32,186 nt of DNA, from assembly GCA_947628355.1 (NCBI GenBank), contig CANQZO010000002.1, forward strand, positions 1 through 32,186. Direction: 5' to 3'. This document shows, piece by piece, positions 15,582 to 23,331 of the stretch (positions within the stretch are counted from its first letter, which is position 1; each line of letters begins with the position of its first letter). The DNA comes from Candidatus Gastranaerophilales bacterium. GTDB lineage: Bacteria; Cyanobacteriota; Vampirovibrionia; Gastranaerophilales; Gastranaerophilaceae. Made by a program: the position numbers and the translations under genes. Below the pieces are notes generated by a model. It saw nothing but the letters and a program-made list of their open reading frames with translations. It ran no database searches and was not told the DNA's origin.

Positions 15582-15609
15582 ATTATATCAGACCTTAAAT
15601 ATTTGTTAA
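15582..15609 (-). promoter_or_regulatory. Promoter of the dCMP deaminase gene
   Basis: On the minus strand TTAACA (15609 to 15604), a 16-base spacer and TATAAT (15587 to 15582). The expected start leaves a short leader of about 12-15 bases that contains the GGAGGG site. Confidence 0.55.
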
Positions 15610-15637
15610 GTATTTATACTTAAAACGGGTTTTACTT

Positions 15638-15643
15638 TAAAAT
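15638..15643 (+). promoter_or_regulatory. -10 box of the first WYL gene, leaderless arrangement
   Basis: TAAAAT is followed by six bases and the ATG at 15650. There is no Shine-Dalgarno and no clear -35. It lies back to back with the deaminase promoter in an 87-base divergent spacer. Confidence 0.4.
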
Positions 15644-15649
15644 TAAATT

Positions 15650-16594
15650 ATGGAACTTAATAAGCAAATCAATGAAATTCAAGATAATAATTGGATTAGT
15701 TTAACGGGATATCGAACTTTATTTGTTTTAAAACTTTTGCTTGAAAAAGGCAGGGGTATTAAAGAACTTATCAGTATTTTGGAAAAGAATAAATATACGG
15801 CAAAATCACTTTCTGAAGATACGGTAAGAGTAACATTAAATACGCTGAAAAAGGCGGGCTGTAAATTATCAAGACCCGCACAATCAAATAATTTTAAATA
15901 TGAAATTCTCTCGCATCCGTTCGGGCTCAGTATAATGGATAAGGAAGCAGATATTCTTTTTAAAATCCGTCAAAAAATTGCGGAAAACATAAGTTGGAAT
16001 GAAATTATCCGATTTAATAATTTATATGAGAAAATTTTTGCTTTAACATTTAATGAAAATCAAAAGTTAAATGAACAATATGCAAGACCGCTTATAAATA
16101 TTGATAAAGATGTATTAAACACATTAATTAATCCTCAGCTTGCAGGGAAAAAACTAAAATTGATATATGCTTCACCACAAAACGGCGAGGAGGAATTAGA
16201 TGTTATTTATAAAAAATTAAAATATGATAATGAAAAATTGTATTTATGGTGTTATATCTTTAAATACAATGTAAACAATTATTTGAATTTAGAAAAAATA
16301 AAATCCATAAAAACGATAAGTATAGCAAATTATACGGATACGGATAATAATTATGACGTAATATATAAAATTTGGGGTGAAGCAGCCGTTACATTCCATA
16401 AAAAAGATTATGAATCCGTAATTGAAAAAAACAGCGAATATATAAAAGTCAAAGCCTCAGTCACAAATGATTTTTGGTTTATTCAAAGGATTTTACTCTT
16501 TGGCAGTGATGTACAAATTATTTCACCGGATGCATTTAAAGAAAAAATGATTAATAAAATCAAACAAATTAAAGCGGGGTATGCTCAATGGTAA
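15650..16594 (+). CDS. WYL-domain-like transcriptional regulator (first of a pair)
   Basis: The protein has 314 residues. The N-terminal ~85 resemble a winged helix: TGYRTLFVLKLLLEKGRGIKEL and SEDTVRVTLNTLKKAGCKL (recognition-helix-like, 'DTVRxxLxxLKxxG'). The middle is helical. Residues ~165-225 (KLKLIYASPQNGEEELDVIYKKL, then KLYLWCYIFKYNVNNYLNLEKIKSIK) match a WYL domain: a strand, a P..L-like segment, 'xxYLxxYxxxxxxxRxxxLxRI' with the Arg replaced. WYL proteins are ligand-sensing regulators (PafB/PafC type), often encoded in pairs. The second gene overlaps this one by seven bases, so they probably work as a heteromeric pair. The degenerate WYL core makes the assignment likely, not certain. 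Confidence 0.7.
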   Translation: MELNKQINEIQDNNWISLTGYRTLFVLKLLLEKGRGIKELISILEKNKYTAKSLSEDTVRVTLNTLKKAGCKLSRPAQSNNFKYEILSHPFGLSIMDKEADILFKIRQKIAENISWNEIIRFNNLYEKIFALTFNENQKLNEQYARPLINIDKDVLNTLINPQLAGKKLKLIYASPQNGEEELDVIYKKLKYDNEKLYLWCYIFKYNVNNYLNLEKIKSIKTISIANYTDTDNNYDVIYKIWGEAAVTFHKKDYESVIEKNSEYIKVKASVTNDFWFIQRILLFGSDVQIISPDAFKEKMINKIKQIKAGYAQW

Positions 16595-17505
16595 GTTCCG
16601 AAACAAAACACGATACAAGCCTGCGTATATTAGAAATTTTAAAATTAATGCTTAGAGATGATATCAGTAAGCATAAAATGATTGATTTCTTAAAGGCTGA
16701 TGAAAAAGTCGGTTCTGTTTTTACCCAGGAAGCCTTTATTAAGTATTTCAATACAATGGAGGCTGCAGGTTTTAACATTGAAAAAATTAAAAGTGATTAT
16801 TCTCTTAAAAATACACTTTTTTCAATAACTTTAAATGATGAGGAAATGAATTTCTTTAAACTGATTATAAAAAATTACAAATCTATCTATAATAACGAAG
16901 AACAAAAGCTGTTTAAGAATTTAATTATAAGGATTAATAAATATATTGAAAATAAACTTCCTCAAGAGTATTTGGATGAAATTTTTGCGGTTTCCGAAGA
17001 AAAAAATAATAATGTCAGAGAAAATATTATTGCCACACTGCGTCAGATGATAATTGAAGAATTCCCGATAATTATAAAATATAATAAAAGCAAGAATATT
17101 GAAGCAGAAATTTTAATTAATCCGAATGAGTTAATAGAAAAGAACGAAAATATTTATATATCGGGCTTTTGTCCCGCTATAAACCGCAACAAAAAAATAT
17201 GTATTGATACAATTATTTCTATAACTCAAATGACAAATAAATTAAGGCAAATGAATAAAACAGAATCAGTATTATTCACTTTATACGGCAGACTCGCACA
17301 TTCATATAAATTAAAACCTGCGGAAAAATTGGTGGACCATGATGCAAACTCCATAACAATTTCAAATGACAGTGAAGACAGCGATACTTTAATGCTCAGA
17401 TTATTAAAATACGGTGAAAATTGCAAAATACTAAAACCAAAAAAAATGCAGGAGGATTTTTTAGCTTTAACCGATGAAATATTAAAAAATCTGCAGGAGG
17501 CATAA
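16588..17505 (+). CDS. WYL-domain-like transcriptional regulator (second of a pair)
   Basis: The protein has 305 residues and the same plan as the gene before it: an N-terminal helix-turn-helix region (TSLRILEILKLMLRDDISKHKMIDFL, then FTQEAFIKYFNTMEAAGFNI), a helical middle, and a C-terminal WYL-like part (EFPIIIKYNKSKNIEAEILINPNEL, then NIYISGFCPAINRNKKICIDTIISI). The two proteins are clearly diverged. The start ATG 16588 lies inside the 3' end of the first gene (7-base overlap) and the stop is shared with the next gene's start (TAATG, one base). Three coupled genes point to one function: the regulators may control the DUF4127 gene or respond to the same signal. Confidence 0.68.
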   Translation: MVSSETKHDTSLRILEILKLMLRDDISKHKMIDFLKADEKVGSVFTQEAFIKYFNTMEAAGFNIEKIKSDYSLKNTLFSITLNDEEMNFFKLIIKNYKSIYNNEEQKLFKNLIIRINKYIENKLPQEYLDEIFAVSEEKNNNVRENIIATLRQMIIEEFPIIIKYNKSKNIEAEILINPNELIEKNENIYISGFCPAINRNKKICIDTIISITQMTNKLRQMNKTESVLFTLYGRLAHSYKLKPAEKLVDHDANSITISNDSEDSDTLMLRLLKYGENCKILKPKKMQEDFLALTDEILKNLQEA

Positions 17506-18923
17506 TGACAAAAATTGCGCTTATTCCTATAGATAACAGACCTGTTTGCTATAATTTACCTAAAGATATAGTAAATTTATCAAAGGAAAACAAAATTTAT
17601 CTCCCCGACAAAAATCTGCTTGGCGGAAAAGATAATAAAAGTGATATAAATGCCATTTTAGAATGGCTTGATAAACTTGAAAAAGTTGACTTTATTATAA
17701 TATCGCTTGATACAACAGCTTATGGCGGACTTGTTGCCTCAAGAAGAAGCTGTGATGATTTTGAGCAAATAAAATCACGAACGGATAAATTATGCTCAAT
17801 CCTTGAAAGAAAACAAGCGCAGGTTTATGCTTTCTCAAGTATAATGCGTATTTCAAATAATAACTTTAACGATGAAGAAAAAGAATACTGGAATTTATAC
17901 GGTGAAAAGATTTTTCAATATTCTTATAATCTGCATAAAACGGGGGTTGAGGATAAAAATAATATCCCCGATGAAGTGTTAACGGATTATTTAAACACAA
18001 GAAAAAGAAATTTTGAAATTAATAAATATTATATTGAACTTGCCCAAAAGGGGATATTTTCAACGCTGGTATTTTCTAAAGATGATTGTGCTCCCTTGGG
18101 GTTAAATGTAAAAGAAGCGGAAGAATTAAAGCAATTAAAAGGTGATAATGAGAATATCTTTATAAAAACAGGCGCCGACGAAATACCTTTAACTTTGATA
18201 TCAAGAGCATTAAACACACATAAACACATTAAAATAGCCCCTCTGTTTATAAACCCCGAAAGTAAGGATAAAATTTCAAAGTATGAAGATATAAGCGTTT
18301 TTGAGTCTGTAAAAGAACAAATAGAACTCGCAGGAGCTATAGTCGGCAGTGAAGAAAATTGTGATTTAATAATGCTTATTAATAATTTTAAGACAGAACA
18401 GGGCGAACTTGTTATGAATGTTGATACAGAGCTTTTTCAAGGTGATTTAAAACTTCCCGATAAGCCTTATTTTATAACGGATGTAGTAAATGCAAACGGA
18501 AGTGATAATAATTTTGTTAATGCTCTTTTTAAAGAAAATAATTTTAAAGAATTTTACGGCTATAGTGCTTGGAATACAACCGGAAACACTTTTGGGAGTG
18601 CAATAAGCACTGCTCTTACGTACTTTGGGGCAAAACATCCTAACGCTAAAGCATTTAAAAATCTTCAATTAATTAGGTTCCTTGATGATTGGGCATATCA
18701 GGCAAATGTGCGCTCCGTTATAAGAGATAACAACAATAATTTAAAAAATGACTCCGTTCAAAAAGAAATGCAAAAATTTGAAAAAATAATTTTTGACAAA
18801 TTTGATGTTAAACATCAAAAAGCATTTTATTCGTTCCCGTGGAAAAGATTTTTTGAAATAGAGGTTAAATTATCGCATATTTATACACATTTGCCGTTTA
18901 TTGATATATTATTTTGTGAGTGA
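17505..18923 (+). CDS. DUF4127 family protein
   Basis: The 472-residue protein begins TKIALIPIDNRPVCYNLPKDI, the signature 'iPlDxRPvc' start of the DUF4127 family. DFIIISLDTTAYGGLVASRRS (residues ~60-80) and DCAPLG, GADEIPLTLISRAL and DVVNANGSDNNF are further family-like blocks. No signal peptide or membrane segment is seen. The biochemical function of the family is not established; an enzyme acting on a carbohydrate or nucleotide is possible but unproven. GGAGG six bases before the ATG gives a strong start, and the start overlaps the stop of the second WYL gene by one base. thrS follows after 33 bases with its own strong ribosome site, probably on the same transcript. Confidence 0.85.
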   Translation: MTKIALIPIDNRPVCYNLPKDIVNLSKENKIYLPDKNLLGGKDNKSDINAILEWLDKLEKVDFIIISLDTTAYGGLVASRRSCDDFEQIKSRTDKLCSILERKQAQVYAFSSIMRISNNNFNDEEKEYWNLYGEKIFQYSYNLHKTGVEDKNNIPDEVLTDYLNTRKRNFEINKYYIELAQKGIFSTLVFSKDDCAPLGLNVKEAEELKQLKGDNENIFIKTGADEIPLTLISRALNTHKHIKIAPLFINPESKDKISKYEDISVFESVKEQIELAGAIVGSEENCDLIMLINNFKTEQGELVMNVDTELFQGDLKLPDKPYFITDVVNANGSDNNFVNALFKENNFKEFYGYSAWNTTGNTFGSAISTALTYFGAKHPNAKAFKNLQLIRFLDDWAYQANVRSVIRDNNNNLKNDSVQKEMQKFEKIIFDKFDVKHQKAFYSFPWKRFFEIEVKLSHIYTHLPFIDILFCE

Positions 18924-18956
18924 TATAAATGTTAAAGAACACAAAAGGGGAAAAAT

Positions 18957-20738
18957 ATGGAAAAGAATAATGAAACATTACATATATTAAGGCACTCGGC
19001 ATCTCATATAATGGCGCAGGCAGTGCAAAAACTGTTTCCAACTGCAAAACTTGCAATAGGGCCTGCTATTGATAACGGTTTTTATTACGATTTTGACTTA
19101 GAAGGTCACTCATTTACCGATGAAGACCTTGTAAATATTGAAAATGAAATGAAAAATATTCTAAAGCAAAATCTTACTTTTGAAAAATATCAAATCCCCG
19201 ATGTTGAAAAGCAAATAGCTGAATTTAAACAGCAAGGCGAAATATATAAGGCAGAATTACTTGAAGAACATAAAAATGATAATCCCACTTTGTATCTTAC
19301 AAAAGATAAAGACGGAAATGTTTTGTTTAATGACTTATGTTCCGGACCTCATGTCCCAAATACTACATTCATAAAGGGAAATGCAATAAAATTATTAAAA
19401 GTGGCAGGCGCATATTGGAGAGGCAACGAAAAAAATAAAATGCTCCAAAGAATATACGCAACAGCGTTTTGGACAAAAGAAGATTTGGATAAATATTTAA
19501 ACTTTTTAGAGGAAGCACAAAAACGCGACCACAGAAAACTGGGAAGCGCGCTTGATTTATTCAGTGTACGCGAGGAAATCGGGGGCGGACTTGTTTTATG
19601 GCACCCGAATTTAGCAGTTGTTCGCGAGGAAATTGAAAATTATTGGCGAAGCGAACACAGAAAAAGAGGCTACGTTATAGTACACACTCCTCAAATCGCT
19701 AAATCAAAACTTTGGGAATTATCGGGGCATATTGACCACTACAGAGAAAATATGTTCTTTATTCAAAAAGAAAATGAAGAAGATGACCAATATATCGTAA
19801 AACCTATGAATTGCCCGTTTCATATAATGATATATCAGGCAAACCGCTATTCATACAGGTCATTACCTTTAAGAATGGCAGAACTCGGAACGGTTTACAG
19901 AAAAGAAAAATCTGGCGCATTGTCAGGATTAACCCGTGTTCAAGGTTTTACACAGGATGATGCACATATATTCTGCACTCCCGAACAATTGGTTGATGAA
20001 ATAAACGCAATTATTGATTTTGTTGCAGATACAATGAAAATCTTTAATATGGAATTTGAAGTAGAACTCTCAACCCGCCCCGAAAGCTACGTCGGCGACT
20101 TAAAAAATTGGGAATTGGCTGAAGCAGGCTTAAAAGAGGCTATGGATAAGCGCGGTATGAAATATGAAATTAATGAGGGTGACGGCGCATTCTACGGACC
20201 TAAAATAGATTTTAAAGTTAAAGACGCTATAGGAAGAACTTGGCAGTGCGCAACCATTCAGCTTGACTTCAATCTGCCCGAGCGTTTTGAAATCAAATAT
20301 CAGGATAAAGACGGACAATTAAAGACTCCTGTTATGCTTCACAGAGTTATTTTCGGCTCTATGGAGAGATTTCACGGAATATTAATTGAACACTTCGCGG
20401 GTGCATTTCCTATGTGGCTTGCTCCTCATCAAGTCTGCGTTGTTCCTATTGCGGAACGCCACAATGACTATGCTAAGCAAATTTATGATAAACTCTTTGC
20501 TCAAGGTATCAGAGTAAAACTTGATGACCGCTCTGAAAGTATGGGATATAAAATAAGAGAAGCTCTGCAGGGCGAAAAAATCCCTTATGTACTTGTAGTC
20601 GGCGATAAAGAAATTGAAGAAAATAAAGTTGCCGTCAGAATTAGAGGCATAGGTGAAGCAGGCAAACTGAGCCCGGATGAATTTATAGCAAAGGCACTGG
20701 ATAAAATCCAAACGAAAACACAAGATTTAACATTGTAA
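18957..20738 (+). CDS. thrS: Threonyl-tRNA synthetase, no TGS domain
   Basis: ThrRS charges tRNA-Thr in the cytosol. The protein has 593 residues (E. coli 642). It begins NETLHILRHSASHIMAQAV, which is the start of the editing domain; the N-terminal TGS domain is absent, as in several cyanobacterial ThrRS. The editing site has H-x3-H (HSASH) and CSGPHVP. The catalytic core has the class II motifs and the zinc ligands Cys286 (MNCPFH), His337 (QDDAHIF) and His462 (MLHRVIFGSMERF). These are shifted about 48 residues from E. coli C334/H385/H511. The anticodon-binding domain (WLAPHQVCVVPI to RGIGEAG) ends the protein. 'CPFH' replaces the more common CPGH. AAGGGGA seven bases upstream supports ATG 18957. 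Confidence 0.96.
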   Translation: MEKNNETLHILRHSASHIMAQAVQKLFPTAKLAIGPAIDNGFYYDFDLEGHSFTDEDLVNIENEMKNILKQNLTFEKYQIPDVEKQIAEFKQQGEIYKAELLEEHKNDNPTLYLTKDKDGNVLFNDLCSGPHVPNTTFIKGNAIKLLKVAGAYWRGNEKNKMLQRIYATAFWTKEDLDKYLNFLEEAQKRDHRKLGSALDLFSVREEIGGGLVLWHPNLAVVREEIENYWRSEHRKRGYVIVHTPQIAKSKLWELSGHIDHYRENMFFIQKENEEDDQYIVKPMNCPFHIMIYQANRYSYRSLPLRMAELGTVYRKEKSGALSGLTRVQGFTQDDAHIFCTPEQLVDEINAIIDFVADTMKIFNMEFEVELSTRPESYVGDLKNWELAEAGLKEAMDKRGMKYEINEGDGAFYGPKIDFKVKDAIGRTWQCATIQLDFNLPERFEIKYQDKDGQLKTPVMLHRVIFGSMERFHGILIEHFAGAFPMWLAPHQVCVVPIAERHNDYAKQIYDKLFAQGIRVKLDDRSESMGYKIREALQGEKIPYVLVVGDKEIEENKVAVRIRGIGEAGKLSPDEFIAKALDKIQTKTQDLTL

Positions 20739-20747
20739 TATGCTATG

Positions 20748-20776
20748 TTGACAACGGGTTTTGTGCAGGTTAAACT
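20748..20776 (+). promoter_or_regulatory. Promoter of rplU-rpmA
   Basis: Perfect TTGACA (20748-20753), a 17-base spacer and TAAACT (20771-20776). Transcription would begin near 20783, giving a leader of about 70 bases before rplU. Confidence 0.6.
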
Positions 20777-20797
20777 TTAAAATGTATAGATAGGTAT

Positions 20798-20827
20798 GAC
20801 GCTTATAAATGCTGAAAATGCTGCGTC
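20798..20827 (+). promoter_or_regulatory. Leader hairpin of rplU (possible L21 autoregulatory element)
   Basis: GACGC (20798-20802) pairs perfectly with GCGTC (20823-20827) around a 20-base loop, in the leader just before the ribosome-binding site AAAGGA. Ribosomal protein leaders are often autoregulatory in bacteria, including for L21 in other phyla. Whether this one binds L21 is an inference. Confidence 0.4.
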
Positions 20828-20851
20828 TGCCTCAAATGAAAGGAATATGAA

Positions 20852-21205
20852 ATGTTCGCAATTATTGAAACAGGCGGAAAACAATATCAAGTTACCGAAG
20901 GTCGTTATGTTGATATTGAACTTTTAGAAAACGATGTTGACTCAAAAGTAGTTTTTGAAAATGTTGTAATGCTCGTTAACGGCAAAAAGTCTAAAGTCGG
21001 TCAGCCTTATGTTAAAAATGCAAGCGTTGAAGGAAGCATAGTTAAACATGACCGTGATAAAAAAGTTCTTGTATATAAACAGAGAGCTAAAAAAGGCTAC
21101 AGAAGAAAACAAGGCCACAGACAAAACTTTACCAGAGTTATGATTAATAAAATCAAAACAACGGCAAAAAAAGCAGCTGCCGAAGCTCAGACAACAGAAG
21201 AATAA
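20852..21205 (+). CDS. rplU: 50S ribosomal protein bL21
   Basis: The protein has 117 residues with the typical bL21 start FAIIETGGKQYQVTEG, the middle VGQPYVKNASVEGSIV, and the basic RNA-binding segment KVLVYKQRAKKGYRRKQGHRQNFTRVMI that contacts 23S rRNA. A short Ala/Glu-rich tail extends beyond the core. AAAGGA eight bases before the ATG fits. It is cotranscribed with rpmA, 18 bases downstream, the standard bacterial pair; obgE, which often follows, is not here. Confidence 0.97.
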   Translation: MFAIIETGGKQYQVTEGRYVDIELLENDVDSKVVFENVVMLVNGKKSKVGQPYVKNASVEGSIVKHDRDKKVLVYKQRAKKGYRRKQGHRQNFTRVMINKIKTTAKKAAAEAQTTEE

Positions 21206-21223
21206 TTTAAGGAGAATATAACA

Positions 21224-21478
21224 ATGGCACATAAGAAAGGTGTCGGGTCAAGTAAAAACGGCCGCGACAGTGAAAGTAAACGATTAGGCGTTAAAAAATT
21301 CGGCGGTGAAGCTGTTACTACAGGTAATATTATCGTCCGCCAAAAAGGTACAAAATTTCATCCCGGTAATAATGTAGGTATGGGTAAAGATTATACCTTG
21401 TTTGCATTAATTGACGGAGTTGTGAAATTTGAACCTCATAGACGTGACAGAAAACAAGTCAGCGTTTATGCTCAATAA
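21224..21478 (+). CDS. rpmA: 50S ribosomal protein bL27
   Basis: The protein has 84 residues and begins MAHKKGVGSSKNGRDSESKR, the canonical N-terminus that reaches the peptidyl-transferase centre. RLGVKKFGGEAVTTGNIIVRQ and GTKFHPGNNVGMGKDYTLFAL follow. There is no Firmicute-style N-terminal extension that has to be cleaved, which argues against Bacillota. AAGGAG nine bases before the ATG. An intrinsic terminator lies 16 bases after the stop. Confidence 0.97.
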   Translation: MAHKKGVGSSKNGRDSESKRLGVKKFGGEAVTTGNIIVRQKGTKFHPGNNVGMGKDYTLFALIDGVVKFEPHRRDRKQVSVYAQ

Positions 21479-21493
21479 GTAATTTTTTAATAG

Positions 21494-21524
21494 AAAAAAG
21501 AACAACTTTATGTTGTTCTTTTTT
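21494..21524 (+). terminator. Intrinsic terminator after rpmA
   Basis: AAAAAAGAACAAC (21494-21506) pairs with GTTGTTCTTTTTT (21512-21524) around the loop TTTAT; the 3' arm itself supplies the U-run. It ends the rplU-rpmA transcript just before the next gene at 21544 and could work in both directions. Confidence 0.88.
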
Positions 21525-21543
21525 GTTTAAGGGTGATTATTAA

Positions 21544-22581
21544 ATGGAATATCAAGGCTGTATTTTTTTACAAGAGGGTATAAATTTTGATTTGAATACC
21601 GTTTGTGACTGCTGTATTTCTCACAACGACGGCCGAGGGCTTCCTGTTCTGCTTGAAAACTACCACGGAGAACTTATTAATTGGGACGATTTATTTAATA
21701 AAAAAGCTCAAAGAATTGAAAATCAAAAAGTAAAAACAATTTATGAATGTGAAAACTGCTATCATTTGAATGATTATGAATTTAGCGGTGAGCGAAAAAT
21801 ATCGGAATTCCATTTCTCTCATTGCCGTGCTTGTAATGCAAAGTGTATTTATTGCAGTGATGACTACAGCGGTGGAAATGTAAATTATGATGTTTACCCC
21901 ATTATTAAAGATTTAATGGAAAAAGGATATTATAAAGCCGGCGGTGAAGCTACAATGCAAGGCGGAGAGCCTACTTTAATGCAGCATTTTGATGAGCTTG
22001 TTCATTTGTTTAATGAAAACGGTACTATTATCAGAGTGCATACAAGTGCAATTAAATACAGCAAAACACTTGAGGATGCTTTAAGACAAAACAGGGCTTC
22101 TGTTGTTATATCAATTGATTCCGGGAGTGCCTCTACATATAAAAAAATTAAAAATGTCGATGCTTTTGATAAAGTTGTCGACTCTATAAAAGAATATGTT
22201 AACGCTTCCGTTGATAATCCTAATAACGTAAGAATTAAATATATTATTATCCCCGGAGTTAATGATAACTTGGATGAAATTGACAAATTTTTTGATTTAA
22301 TGAAAAAGTTGAATGTTGTCGATATTGCGCTTGATATTGAGGTGAGATACGCGCGTGAACATAATAATAAAGATGTTTCAAAACATATCTTCTTGCTTGT
22401 TGATTATTTTGAGAAAAAAGCTAAAGAATTAAAAATAAAATTATCAATATACAGTTTTCTGTCTTATGTTATGAAAAACAGAAATATAACTAAAACAAAA
22501 CTTACTAACTTTAGATTTTTATTTAATATTTATCTAAAATTCAATAATGACAAAGGAAAAAACCTAATTTATAAACGCTGA
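21544..22581 (+). CDS. Radical SAM protein with Cys-rich N-terminus, unknown substrate
   Basis: The protein has 345 residues. The [4Fe-4S] motif for SAM is Cys97-Cys101-Cys104 (CNAKCIYC), preceded by Cys94 (FSHCRAC). The barrel shows GGEATMQGGEPTLM (GGEP-type SAM site) and VVISIDSGSASTYKKIKNVDAFDKVVDSI, a typical radical SAM strand-helix. Before the core, about 90 residues carry six cysteines: Cys6, Cys21, Cys23, Cys24, Cys69 and Cys72 (TVCDCC and YECENC). These could bind a further Fe-S cluster or zinc. The N-terminal block, including ENYHGELINWDDLF, resembles radical SAM proteins near surface-carbohydrate genes, but no such gene is adjacent. AAGGGTG before the ATG. It begins 20 bases after the rpmA terminator, so it needs its own promoter or read-through. 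Confidence 0.85.
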   Translation: MEYQGCIFLQEGINFDLNTVCDCCISHNDGRGLPVLLENYHGELINWDDLFNKKAQRIENQKVKTIYECENCYHLNDYEFSGERKISEFHFSHCRACNAKCIYCSDDYSGGNVNYDVYPIIKDLMEKGYYKAGGEATMQGGEPTLMQHFDELVHLFNENGTIIRVHTSAIKYSKTLEDALRQNRASVVISIDSGSASTYKKIKNVDAFDKVVDSIKEYVNASVDNPNNVRIKYIIIPGVNDNLDEIDKFFDLMKKLNVVDIALDIEVRYAREHNNKDVSKHIFLLVDYFEKKAKELKIKLSIYSFLSYVMKNRNITKTKLTNFRFLFNIYLKFNNDKGKNLIYKR

Positions 22582-22613
22582 AAAATTAATACTTGTTAAT
22601 AATTGTAATTATA

Positions 22614-22642
22614 TTGACAGAGTTTGAGTTAAAATATAAAAT
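22614..22642 (+). promoter_or_regulatory. Promoter of the 22692 gene
   Basis: Perfect TTGACA (22614-22619), a 17-base spacer and TAAAAT (22637-22642). The start would be near 22649, giving a leader of about 43 bases before the ATG at 22692. Confidence 0.65.
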
Positions 22643-22691
22643 GTAAAAATTAAATACACATCGACATATCAGAGAAATAAAATAATTATAT

Positions 22692-23258
22692 ATGCTAAAT
22701 ACATTAATAAAAAACAACAATAAATCAGTTAAAGATTTAGACACTCTTTTCGAAAATGTTTACCTGCTTCCTAATTGGGAAAAAATCAACCAATTTGCAC
22801 TTCAGGAAAAAAAATGGTTTTCAACAAAAACTTATAATGTTGATATATACAGAAAATTCTCAATAAGAAACGGACTTGAAAAATATTCCATAAAAACCAA
22901 CGATGAAAAAAATTTGGCTTCAATGGACTTAAAAATTTATAAAGATAATGTTTATATCATTGATATAGATTTTACATCATCAGCATTATTTGAAAAATTA
23001 GTGCTGAAATTACTTCAAATTTCTGCGGAAAAAGCGTTATATAATACAACCGATAAGGAAGTTAAAATTAATCTTTCCATGCCGTTATTAAAACGCGGAA
23101 AAATGAAGCAAATTTTAATTAATTCAGACTTTGAAATGCAGGAAAATCAAAGTAAATACGAAAAAGAAATGTTTGGTGAAACATACTCCTTAAATGTAGA
23201 AAATTCAATATTTTGGCAGAAGAAAATTAAACAATCACCGATATTAATTAATAAATAA
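22692..23258 (+). CDS. Hypothetical protein, possible GNAT-like fold (188 aa)
   Basis: I do not recognise this 188-residue protein. It begins with an Asn/Lys-rich stretch and a WEKINQFALQEKKWF segment. The middle has a strand pattern (YSIKTNDEKNLASMDLKIYKDNVYIIDIDF), then a long helix and strand (ALFEKLVLKLLQISAEKALY, EVKINLS). The end has a helix and strand (KRGKMKQILINSDFEMQENQ). This order (strand, helix, strand, helix with 'L..xGF'-like end) recalls GNAT acetyltransferases, but no clear acetyl-CoA loop is visible. A good promoter precedes it and a sigma-28-type gene follows after 73 bases. I can make no assignment of function. Confidence 0.65.
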   Translation: MLNTLIKNNNKSVKDLDTLFENVYLLPNWEKINQFALQEKKWFSTKTYNVDIYRKFSIRNGLEKYSIKTNDEKNLASMDLKIYKDNVYIIDIDFTSSALFEKLVLKLLQISAEKALYNTTDKEVKINLSMPLLKRGKMKQILINSDFEMQENQSKYEKEMFGETYSLNVENSIFWQKKIKQSPILINK

Positions 23259-23331
23259 TTCATATATATATATGATTTGATATTTGCTCATAGTCTTTAA
23301 AATTGAAATAGGATTATTATATGGCAGAGTT

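Noticed and set aside
23284..23331. TTG 23284 as start of the FliA-type sigma
   Set aside because: The added 16 residues are hydrophobic, do not fit the family, and have no ribosome site; ATG 23332 is preferred.
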